DNA from: Amblyornis subalaris
Taxonomy: Eukaryota > Chordata > Aves > Passeriformes > Ptilonorhynchidae
Assembly: GCA_018881555.1 (NCBI GenBank)
Contig: JACAXG010000067.1
Location: 2,017,635 to 2,081,634 of the forward strand
Reading direction: 5' to 3'
DNA length: 64,000 bases
The notes under the pieces are model-generated. The model was not told the origin of the DNA. It did no database searches and was given only the letters and a program-made list of their open reading frames with translations. Below, piece after piece: positions 25,746-36,667 of this stretch (positions are counted from its first letter, which is position 1; the number at the start of each line of letters is the position of its first letter). The position numbers and the translations under genes were made by a program.

Positions 25746-28700
25746 ACGGCCTGCATGAGGTGTTTCATTTCTCTAGGAAGACGTCTGGTTTTCTCGTGTC
25801 ATTTAACAAGTAGCTCTTGCTAGAAATGAGTTGTGCACATAATTCCCTTCCACATCCGTTAAAATGAAAANAGACCTCTAAAGCATCTGTGTCAAACTTG
25901 GCTGTTCTCTAAGGATTTAGTGCCTGAGTGCTTGCTAAATTTGTGACATATATCACTGTACCTCTGGGAAATCATCAGGTTCACAGGCATTGCTAAGTGT
26001 TTGTAGGTGTGCACTGACTGCTTGATAGAGATTAGAAAGTGGGCCCTTATGTTTTAAATAGGATATGCATATACTTAAAGAAAAGCCTACTTAGTGACTG
26101 AGAGGCCACTTTCTAATCTCAGACACGTAGCATGCTCTGCCTGTTTACTNTATGTGGAGAGCCGTGATACTGGGCAGAGAGTAGTGTGGAATTGAAGCTG
26201 TGCATTCTGAAATAAGTTAGCTGTAAGCTGATAAATATTTTAAAATAATTTCTTGAACTATGGATGTGGNGGTTTTTTCCTTCAAGTATATCAACAACTT
26301 TCCTAAGCATTTTCCTAAGGCCTCAATTTAAAANCCAGTATGCAACTTTGATGTGACCTTTGGTAGGATGAGACACAAATTATTTTGGCATGAATAGTTT
26401 GATACTCACGTTTTTTCTCTTTGTATCTGCAATTGCAAGTCATATGGATATAATTGGTTTTGTTTTAGAAGCAACCACAATTCAGTGGTAATGCTACACC
26501 TTTCACATAAGGTTAATTCCTTTGATGTATCTTCCTATTTGCTTGGTTTTGGCTTTGTTTTTGTGTCTTTCTTCCTGAAGAAATGTCCTCATCTTTCTGA
26601 AGAAGAACGTTTGTTTCCTTAACACTTTATTCAGAGAAGGCTGATTTTTAAAATGCTTCAATTGACAGAAACCCAGTGCAAGACCTAGTGGACAGAGTAA
26701 TATTTAAATATTTGTAAGTATCTTCTGATTATGTAATCTTTCAACAGTAAGAAGCCAAAAAGTATTCTGGTTTTTGCTTGAATCTTGTTCACCTCACATG
26801 GTGCTGTTGTGCTGCTCACAGAACCCTTCCTCTGCTGATTAGATAGCATAGAAAAAGACTAGCTCTGTTTTTTGATTAGCTGGAATAGAAAAATATAAAG
26901 CTTCTTAGTATTCATTGTTTAGACAATTCTTTTGAACACCTACATGTACATTAAGATGCTTGTATGCTGAATTACAGGAAAAAACAAATTCAAGAGCGTT
27001 AAGTCCTCCCTTGGATGATAGATTGGGTCTTTTTTTGATGGCAGTCATGTGACCGGTCCACTGTTATTCCCTCATCCTTTTATTTATGTAGCCTAGTTTC
27101 ATGGGGAATGTTTCTAATCTTCCAGTCTAAGCCATTTTTTCGCTTGTGTCATCTTTGCAGTATCTCTGCAGGAAATATTCTGTGTCAGCAGAAACACTGT
27201 TCCGTCAGGCAGCCTTTGCTTTGTAACAGTTTTGAAACCTACTCATGTAGTATAACATTTGTTTTAAACAGCCGAGTAGCTTATCGTAAGTTTTTATGGG
27301 ACACATTTGGAAGTTGCAGTGTTCATAGTGTGTGTGTTTGTTTCATGATTTGGGTCAATGATGTTTTCTGTATCAGCTGGAGGAAGGGAGTAAAACTATT
27401 TTCTCAGTGTATGTTTCCAGGGCTGATGCATCACAGGCAATAGAACAAAAAGGGCTGCACAGAACTGTACTATTTTGGACTTTCTGTGGATAGTAACATG
27501 TCTGAATAGTCCTAGGCATAACTCCTGTGTTCTGCCATCCTCACNGCAAAACAACAGATCTGAGCCAAGTAGATTTTAATGAAAGCAACATTTTGTTAAT
27601 AGTTTCTATAAAACTAGCTTACCAAATTCCTGAAGAATACAATAAACAAGAGAAACAGGCCAGTAGAGAAGACAAACCCCGTGTTTATCAATGCCTAAAC
27701 CAAAACACTTTCATTGTATAACCTACCAAATCCATAGAACAAAAACATTTGNTTTTGTAACAAGTAACTCTTCTGATAGAAAAGGTTAAAGGTTTGGTGT
27801 AGTTTTGACAGCAGCATTTAGTGGGCATTGTAGTTAATCACGCTTTTCTTAAAGGAATGAATGAGCAAAAACATTCAGTGCTCTGAATTTAGCCATATGA
27901 TCCTAGCTCAAACTTAGTTAATAAATCTCCAGCCAATCATGAAGTGAATTATCATGAAAGCATAAATATTACAGCTTTAAGGCTTGATTTAGGAAACACT
28001 GAAAACTGTTAAATCATGAACATCATGTCAAAAGTTATTTACTCATAACTGACAGAGAACTTTCCATTTGGTACTTCTAGATTTTTAGGGCAATTTTATT
28101 CACTACTGGAAGTAATTTCTTTTAATGAAGAACCAATTAAAAAACAAGGACTTATCAGTGGAGACTTTTCACTTAGCACAGCTCAGCTGTCAGAGANTAT
28201 CTATGTCCTCCCACTTACCATAGATTCTGAGCACCCATCTTTTCTGTCGAAGGTGATAGTATANGAGTATTGAATACAGAATGTATTGAAAAGGGCTTGT
28301 GGTTAGCAACACCTCTTGGCAATCATTAACTGAAACAAAAAGGGGGAGAAACAGGTTTTAATTAAAAATTGCTTCTCCAGAGTCAGCTGCTTGTAGCTGC
28401 ATATTGCTGAAGGGTGAAATAATTTGCAAAACAAGCAGACTGAAAAAAAAATTAAGTTTATGAAACCTCNGTTATTACAAGTAGAGGTGCCTACAGTTTT
28501 ATGCGGTACTTCTGTCCACAAGATTCAAAATGATCTGTATTTTGGTGNTTACATCGGGACCACTTCCTGAAGGTAGATGTCTTTTGAACTCTGCTTTGCC
28601 ACTGATTACTTGCCACAGCTATTAAGATGCTGGAGTGTGGCAAGACAGCAGAATGAGAAAAATTCTGCGTTCTGGCTATAGCAGTTGAATGCTTCTCTGA

Positions 28701-29439
28701 AGCATGTTGTGCTGCCTCTGCTATAGACTATTTGTGTGGTTTTCATCAAGTCACATAATTGTAAATCTTAACAGATAATCAAGAGCTGGTCTGGATGCAT
28801 GGTCTCCGTTCTTAACACTTGAGACCATTTCAAGTTTGCAGTTCTCAAGAATTTCCNGTAAGAATGTCAAAATTTCTTTGGTCATGTAATATCATGTTGG
28901 ATGTAAAATTAATGGTTTTGGCTGCAATTTTCCAGTGCCAGTCTGAATTACTGATATATACTAAAAAGTAAAAAGCAACCTCGTCTCAAGTTGTACAGAA
29001 GAAAAGAGNCTGAAGCACTGGATGCAATGGCAATAGAGAGAAATACAGATTTTTCTGGATGGGTGTTAGCAAGATTAAGTTAATTTTAAGGCCAAGTCTA
29101 AAGCAATTTTGTCTTATTCAGAGAGCTACATCAGAATGTCAAAAATATTTTTTAAACCCTGTCAGGAGAAAAAGTGTCAGTTCACAAAGAGAATCGTCAT
29201 CCAGAGTAGTTCATTATGCAACATTTTAGGAAATGTGAAATAACTCTAGTAATATATTAAATTTAGAAACTNTTCATGATGATCTGTCCTGAAAAATCAA
29301 GAAAACAACTCAGCCTAAAAGTGCTGTGCAGCTACTGCTTTCTATTTCCATAAAATAAGAAGCACAGCCATACCACACAGATTTAATGCTTAGAATAGAA
29401 TACATAAACATATAAAAATTATCAAAAGGAAAATATGGN
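25746..29439. other. AT-rich non-coding DNA
   Basis: No exon or transposon recognised. The frame at 27108-27443 (111 codons) is cysteine- and phenylalanine-rich, as expected of chance translation, and has no named domain. Single N positions are frequent here. Confidence 0.5.
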
Positions 29440-29988
29440 TGGNCTGGATTGATGGGTCGAGGCCAGCTGTACGAGGTTGAACAAGGCCACGTGCTGGGTC
29501 CTGCCCTTGGCACACAGCAACTCCAGGCAGTGCTACAGGCTNGGGCAGAGTGGCTGGAAAGTGGCTCAGGGGAAAAGGACCCGGAACTGCTGTTCGACAG
29601 CAGCCCAGATGACCAAGAAGGCCAATGGCATCCTGGCCTGAATCAGGAATAGTGTGGCCATCAGGACTAGGGAAGTGATCATCCCTCTGTACCCAACACT
29701 GGTGAGGCTGTACCATGAATTGTGTGTTCAGTGTTGGGCCCCTTATTAAAAAAAACAAACACTGAGGTGCTGAGTGTGTTGAGAGAATGACAACAGAGCT
29801 GGAGAAGGGTCTGGAGCACAAGACTTATGAGAACTGGCTGAGGGAGCTGGAGTGGGTTAGCCTGGAGAAAAGGAGGCTTAGGGGTGACTTNATCCCCCTC
29901 TACAACTGCCTGAAAGGAGGTGGTAGCTATGTGGGGGTGATCCTCTTCTCCCNGGCAACCAGCAGCAGGACAAAAGGAAGTGCAACAT
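29440..29988 (+). mobile_element. CR1 fragment lacking its 3' end
   Basis: Sense CR1 from an upstream part of ORF2 than the other copies: 'acgaggttgaacaaggccac' near 29471, 'gaccaagaaggccaatggca' near 29612, 'ggtctggagcacaagactta' near 29808, and 'tctacaactgcctgaaagga' near 29899. Similarity stops abruptly after 'aaaggaagtgcaac' and continues into unrelated sequence, so the last 250-300 bp and the tail are absent. Frames on both strands here (for example 143 codons minus, 29390-29821) are shadows of the element. A deletion or rearrangement after insertion is the likely cause. Confidence 0.92.
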
Positions 29989-32497
29989 TAACAGCTGGGG
30001 ATTGCTGGGTCAAATTAATGAAAAGTATCCATCATCTATGGTGCCAATCTGCATTCTCTTCCCAATTACAGTGTTGCATTCTTCAGTCAAAAATGCAACT
30101 GTGACACTGCATCCAGTGTGATTTATCTTGATTGAAGTTTTAGAAATAGTTGGTTAATATTGATCATTCATATTCTATCCTTCATTACNCTAAATACCAA
30201 ATGATTTTCAACAGCAAGACTGGAAATGCATGAAGTCTTTTACTGTGTTCCATAACTTTAAACGTTCTGGAAAGGCGTAGCATGTTTATATGCAAGTAAA
30301 TGAAATAGTACTGGGAAATGTTCCTGGATGGTCAAACACAATCATCTGTAGTAGTAATCTGTTGGCCCAGACTCTGGCACACTTTTCATTCACAGTAATT
30401 TATACTTTTTTCCAGGCAATTACTAATTATGGTGTGGGAATAGGACTGTTGCAGGGACCATTCCCAATAAGCAGTTTGCATGCAGGCTCTTTGGACACTT
30501 CAGTGTTGACTAACATATTTCTGTACTCTGCTTTGCCAGTTGGCCNCAACAATTGGGAACTTTCCCAAGCACATTTAGTTTACTCCTATAAATATAGCTT
30601 TCCATTTCCCTCTAATGATGTCACAGCCTCCATGCCAACTCTGTTACCTCTTCTAACTCTGACATATTATGCTTGCCTCTTTCTTGCTCCCTTAATNGCA
30701 ACTCTAGAAATGGGCAACAACAGTGAAACAGTAATATTTGGGANGGGATTGCTTGGGAGGATGATCTTTGTCTAAACTGAAGCAATAAACAACTGAACTG
30801 AAAAAGAAGTATTTCAAAGGGTATCCAGGAAAGAGATTTGTGTGTTTTAAGTTGCTGATAATATAAAAGTTTATTTTTAGCCCTCATGAAATGGATNTTT
30901 TTTAACCATGGAACTTGATCAAACGTGTAATTTTTAAATTAACTGTAGCATTCAGTGATCCAAAATGAACATTTTGTTCTGTAATAACTTTTTACCATAT
31001 TACCTTTTAGATGCACTAATTACAAAAATAAAATTTCAGAAATTAGGAAGAAATTTTGAAAGTTCTTGTAAAGCAAATTAAAAGTTCACTGGTTAATTTA
31101 ATATTTGAACAGTTCAAAGACATATGAAGCAATAAAATACCTTGGTTAATTTGCACTTAAGCCAAATTCATCCGTTCAGATGTTATGAGGTGGAGTGTAT
31201 ATAATGGAAAATTATGGGGAGATAATTGTGAATGAGTCATTAGAAATTTTTTAAAAATAAAATCACAAGTTTTATTTAAATTGTTGACTCATCTGCAATT
31301 TATTTTCACAACTGTTCTATCTTGCTTGTCTGTCAAACCACGGTCTCATGGTCATCTTAATCTTTTCAGTTAAACAGACTGTGCAAATATAGGAAACCAT
31401 TCTTCCATTTAATAAAGCATCTTTCTTGATCAATGGCTGAAAACTTAGAGTTAGAATTGTATTTGTGCTGGTCTAAATTGGTTTGTATGCCACCTGTTTA
31501 TTCTGAGGTGCAATGTTTTTCGATCTTAGGAAACCACCCTTAACTGCAATTTTGGTGCCGTTTTCCATGTGCCAGCTACAAGGTTTGGAGTCTTGGTAAA
31601 TGGACAGGAGTAGGAGTAAAATAAAATGTTTCCTNTTGATTTCCATCTGGCTGTACAGAGAAGGAACAAGATATATTCCATCATGGTAAGCTACTATCTG
31701 GAGATGTAGAGACAGATAGTGAAAATGATCAGGGGTAAGAAGGAATTTTTAAGTGGAGAGAGGCTGTCAAGATTAGTGAAAGATGTTTAGTGAAAGATGA
31801 AAGAAACCAGGATGTATTTATGTAAAATGTAACTTCTATAGAGAAGTTACACCAAATGTATCTATTTATTTTCTTTAGGGAAGAGAGGCCAGTGGGTGAA
31901 GAGGAAAGATGATGTGTAATTTTTTTCTATGGTTATCTTTCCCATAAGGTATTGCTGAGAATTAGTCCTACATCAGACTCAGGAAAAGACTGAACCTTTA
32001 TATGGATAATACAGGTTAAACTTGTAGTTGGCTTGTACCATTTTTTTTCAAAGGAAAATTCTTTCTAATGCAATACCATTAGGAAGGTTTTCCACGCATG
32101 ACAAATACTGTGGTTTTACTATTCCATTTGCCACAACTGCATATATTTTGTATACATTTTAAGTTCAATATATGTATATCATGCTCTGCAGTTTTTAAAA
32201 GATTTTCTGTGCCACTTTAAGGACATACTAATTAACATTACCACTACTTGACACTAATCAAAATTTAAAGCTGCTACATGAAATTCTATGAAATGTAATA
32301 TAGGAAATTCTGTGAAATTCTAAACAAAATTTTGAGCTTTGAATTGTAACAAATGTCTGTCATATCTATTTAATGTACATAAGAAACGTGTTCATGCTGC
32401 AGTGAATGTGAAATAAGCACAGAAATAGTACTAAGAATTAGGAACTGCCTGGCCTGAGGTTGCTGTGTTATTTAACCTTGTAGATGAGATTTAACTG

Positions 32498-32524
32498 GTT
32501 TGTGTCACACTATGTGACACAAAC
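32498..32524. repeat. Inverted repeat with 11-bp perfect arms and 5-nt loop
   Basis: GTTTGTGTCAC (32498-32508) and GTGACACAAAC (32514-32524) are exact complements around ACTAT. The segment 'actatgtgacac' is then repeated directly (32509-32520 and 32523-32534), so the right arm is part of a 14-bp-period tandem pair. Confidence 0.85.
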
Positions 32525-35500
32525 TATGTGACACTTTCATAAAATGTGAATAATTTTGCAGTTAATTTTGCCGTGCTCAATAGTGTTCTGAATCTTAGTC
32601 TGAGATGTTAATCTTGCATATGATTATAGCAGGAGACTTAATCTGCATGTGACTGTGAATTTGTTGCTGCGGATGTTGCTTTTCACATAATTTGTTTCAG
32701 GAAAGTAGGAAAAGCCATTTTCAGGGTTTATGTGGTTTTGGTTTTATTTTACGTAGTTACAGGAATAATTATTTCTGATAGTAATTTTCCCTCAGGTGTA
32801 CTTAATCAGTGGCGGGGGTTTTTGTCATTGATTACTGTATCTTCTTGTCATGGTTTGATAACTTGTTTAACATTCAGTTCAGGCTCCCAGGGTAGGATTC
32901 ACTGCACCTAACTTCAGATATCTAGAGCGTAGGCATTTGTGCCTTTACTGCCTCCCACCTCTGTGGTGTGATTCATCTCAAACTAAAATAGACATCTAAA
33001 ATAGGTCAGAAACAGTGCCCCTTGAAAGTGCCTGTCTTTATTGAGTGTAAAGGGAGCCTGTGGTAGCACACAAGAGACACTGACACTTACACTGCAAATA
33101 AAGCCCACCAGAAGATGNCAAGGTTCATTTCTGCAATTGCTTCCATAAAAGAAAGAAATGGAAAAGCTTCCTTAACTTGGTGAGGACATTTCAATGCATC
33201 CTTGCTCAATAGCAGCCACATAATTCTCAGCTTTCCATCCGTTATCATTCCACCTGAGACTCTCTGTCCATGAATAATTTTCTTCTTTTGATTTAGAATC
33301 TTTATAGTCTTACCACTAAGCTTTCAGCATTTTCAAAATGAGCTGTGAGTGCAGAACACCAGGCAATAGTCATCTGCTACCATGTAGAAGAGACAAGGTT
33401 TTGTTTAAAGAGAGGCCAGTACTCTGTCAGTATCACAGTGCTTAATTTAGGTTTCACTACATTTTTATACTTTTGTCAAGTAGCTGTTTTTCCTGACCAA
33501 GTGTATTTTTTCAGACCATGATCTTTAATAATAACAGTCCTAACTTCATTTAATATTGGCACTCACATTTGTTAATTATAAATCCATCTTCATCTCAGTT
33601 TTCTACCTTGAGATACAGATTAACCTGTAAGAATGTTAAGAACATATATATTACATTGCTTATAAGTTTGTGGCNCTTCTTAGATGCATGGCAAGATAAA
33701 TAATGAATAATGCTGCTTAGTCAGTTGCATGATGAATACTGAAGTCATCCTGACTGAATGCAGAAAGGAAATAGGAAATACTTTTACTTTTCCTATGTCC
33801 TAGAAATACTATCTTACTTACTTAGTATCTTATCCTACTTTTTTTTTTTCCAAACAATGTTTAATAAAATATAAAGGTGGCTATTGCGAAGATTAAGACT
33901 TAGAAACTTATTTTTTGGGGATTTAGCACATTTTGAAACCATTCAGCCCAAAGATTGGAAAAATTGTTGTTTTATACCGTTGTCTTTTGACTTTTCTTTT
34001 AGAATTTTTAGGAAGATAAATAGGGTAATTAAAAATCAACATTAAATCAGCATTAATCAGCACAGCATCTTCTATGATTGCCCAAGTAAGAATTGTGAAT
34101 GAAATAAAAAATCAAAAATATTTAGTTCAATGGAATTCACATTTTCTAGCACTGGAAAAGTATCTTTCAGCTGTATTTGTATATCACGATTTTCTTCACA
34201 GAAAAATGCAACTTTTGCTTCTACTTAATATAGCTATGTAGTTGCTGGATCATTCTATATTTTTATAATAGTTTGTAAGGGGAAATGAAAGTCTGCTGAG
34301 TCAAGATCTGGAACAGCCATTTGCCCTCAGGACGGTATTGACTGTTTTGTTTTATCATCCCATATCTTTTCTCTGCTGGAAAGATGATTTTAGACAGTAT
34401 CAGTACACAAACACTGCCACTGCACTTTTAGAAGGGAAAATGGCATCAAGATGTTAAGGACAAGCACAGATAAGATACATTTTTAGAAGAGACTGTTTCT
34501 GCTTTCTACCATGACCACTTATAAGGCTGTATGTATGATAATGAAGAGATGTGCACCATAGCAAAGTCTTGAGGTCTTTTTAAGCTGTTATTACTGATTT
34601 GTGGCATGTACTTAAAGAAAAAAAAAGGCAATAAAAGGGTTTTTTGCTCGTATATAGCTATAAAAGGGAATTTTGCATTGTCTGTAGAAGACTACATTTT
34701 ATGATTAGAGTTGGAGCAACAGGTCTGACATTTTCAAACTTGCTCAGTCAGCCCAAGTTCTTGGTCTCTTAAGTGAACAACAGTGAGACCTAAATGCTCA
34801 AAATGGCATCAGCAGGGCTGTGTGACTTAAGAGAGGCTATTAAGAGACTGAGCATCCTTGGAAATTACATGAAAGATGTCATTAATTAAATAATTGAATT
34901 AATTACTGCTTTTGGAAGTGTGGCTGTAAATATTAACAGTTCTTCAGTAGAGTCCAATTCCAAGGGTTGGCATCCCATTCAGAATTGTTGCTCTAGTTAC
35001 CTTCAGGACAGAAAAGCTACCAGGATAAATCTACTTAAGGGAATTTTATTAAATCATCAATAATATTTCAAATTTTTCACAATATTAAAGAAGGCATGAT
35101 TATGGAATTTTAGAAGTTTATTCTGGTTATTAATATTTTTCAAGTTTATGTTCATTTCATTCAGAAATATGTTTACTGACAGTTTGGAAAAATTANGAAA
35201 TTTTAATCAAGAAAGAAAACAAACAGGCCTCCTTTTGCAAAGGCCTACTGATGTCCACAATTGTTACTCAAGTGAGTATTTCCAGTTCCCATGTAAAGTA
35301 TGGGACTAATCAATGATGAATTTTAGCTTTTGATTCACTTCTATAAGTTCTTACACAAAGGACCAGTTTAGCAATTTGCATCACTCATTATAACAAAAGA
35401 TATTTTCCAGATGGAGCAGAAATAGAAATAAATGACAAAGACAATTACCTTGGCACAAGCTTTCCTGACAGCCTTTATCTTCTGGATAAAATTCTGTTAC

Positions 35501-35528
35501 TCACTGTCATTAGTAGTTTGATCCCTGA

Positions 35529-35533
35529 ATACT
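35529..35533 (+). repeat. Left target-site duplication of LTR (probable)
   Basis: ATACT immediately precedes the LTR 5' TG. The bases immediately after the LTR 3' CA are GTACT, a 4-of-5 match. Confidence 0.6.
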
Positions 35534-35627
35534 TGTTATGGGTTCGACAAATAAAAATTTTTTTTCTTTCGCCATCTAGCAAGGAGACTGTGTAGGTGGG
35601 ATGGGGCTGGCCGGGACCTAATGAGCG

Positions 35628-35706
35628 ATACTTAAGAACAAAGAAAGTTGTCTNTCCACCCGCATTCCACACTGATCACCCAGAATGGGCCATACTTAAG
35701 GACAAA
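35628..35706 (+). repeat. Direct repeat inside the LTR
   Basis: ATACTTAAGAACAAA at 35628-35642 recurs as ATACTTAAGGACAAA at 35692-35706, a 14/15 match 64 bp apart. LTR U3 regions often carry such repeated control elements. Confidence 0.8.
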
Positions 35707-36589
35707 CGGGATCGCTTGCCGAACCCAGATGCCAGGACAATTTCCCCAATTAAAGAAACAAGAGTTGGAAATGTTGGNCAGGGGATTGTTTCCCATAGGC
35801 TGGAGTTTATCATCGTGAGAGGGGAGGGGACTTTCTCGAGACTTTGGTGGGAGGAGGCAGAGATTGGGGCTCGCTGCTCTCTTCTGGGCTCATTGTTGGG
35901 TGAGCGTGGTCATGTCTGGAGCGAGTGCCGGTTTTGCTCCGGAACACCGCTACACTGCGATGTCTCCGCCCGCTCGCTCCAGAGCACAGATACGCTGTGA
36001 CATTTCTGCGGGGTCCCACCGTGGCACAGGGTACAGAGTTACGCTGTAACTGTTGCCACTTGGAGCTGCTCGCCTCTGCCGTTTCTGCCACCAGCCTGGG
36101 TTTCTGCTCCCTGTGGGTCGGTGCCGGGCTCTGCTCGTTTCTGCCATTCCCGCCTTCCTCTGGCCCCTTGGAGTGTGGTACCGAGGTCCATCGCTCCCCA
36201 GTCAACCCTGCCTGCCTGCGCTGCTCACTGCCTGCTGCCGAGGTTGGTGCTGAGCCATGCTGCTGCCCTGTGGGTTCGCACCGGGAGTGATCTCCCCTCT
36301 CCCTCTCCCGCTCGCCAGAGCCGCCATTGCCACGTGGAGAGGTNGCCATGCTCGTGCCACANCGCCCCCTGCAGCCACGGGGGAGTCACCGCAGCCTCTC
36401 TGCCCCAACAGAANCGCCNGGTGACAAACAAAGGACTGTTATGGGGTTTGTCTGTTCTCTTCTTGTTGCTGTTTATCTGTCTTGTTACATATATAGATAT
36501 ATAGTCCTAGTAAAGAACTGTTATTCTTTTTCTCACATCTTTGCCTGAGAGCCCTGTAATTTCAAGGGTATAGTAATTTGGAGGAGGGA

Positions 36590-36599
36590 GGGGGGGGGG
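36590..36599 (+). repeat. Homopolymer G10 run
   Basis: Ten consecutive G preceded by 'gaggaggga', about 60 bp from the LTR 3' end. The length is likely to be variable and prone to sequencing error. Confidence 0.9.
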
Positions 36600-36662
36600 T
36601 CATTCTCTATCCCAGGAAGGTTTCCCACCTACCTTGACAGACACGTCTTTCAAACCACAACA

Positions 36663-36667
36663 GTACT
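36663..36667 (+). repeat. Right target-site duplication of LTR (probable)
   Basis: GTACT follows the terminal CA of the LTR directly; compare ATACT at 35529-35533. Confidence 0.6.

Larger units (their letters stand above)
29989..35533. other. AT-rich non-coding DNA
   Basis: The 161-codon frame at 30290-30775 is the longest plus-strand frame outside repeats. It is hydrophobic and contains three N, but shows no family and no splice logic, so I leave it uncalled. A strong hairpin lies at 32498-32524. Otherwise nothing was recognised. Confidence 0.45.
35534..36662 (+). mobile_element. Probable solo LTR of an endogenous retrovirus
   Basis: The block starts TGTTATGGGTT and ends AAACCACAACA, so it has the TG...CA ends of an LTR with near-matching inverted termini (9 of 11). 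The flanking 5-mers ATACT and GTACT look like a target-site duplication with one change. It is about 1.13 kb and strikingly CpG- and GC-rich between 35.8 and 36.4 kb compared with its neighbours. A TATA-like stretch (tatatagatatatag, about 36489-36503) would place a transcription start some 140 bp before the 3' end. No gag, pol or env frame adjoins it, so it is best read as a solo LTR left after LTR-LTR recombination. Overlapping open frames here (up to 179 codons, 35810-36349 minus) reflect high GC, not genes. The 5-bp duplication and the 'tgttrtgg' terminus would suit an ERV-L-like class, but the family is unproven. Confidence 0.75.

Noticed and set aside
29390..29821. 143-codon minus-strand frame
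   Set aside because: Antisense shadow of the CR1 fragment at 29440-29988.
30290..30775. 161-codon plus-strand open frame
   Set aside because: Hydrophobic, no recognisable domain, three N within it, no promoter or splice context, and a competing minus-strand frame. Chance frame is the simpler reading.
35810..36349. 179-codon minus-strand frame and several plus-strand frames in GC-rich DNA
   Set aside because: They lie inside the probable LTR, overlap in many frames and reflect low stop-codon frequency in GC-rich sequence.
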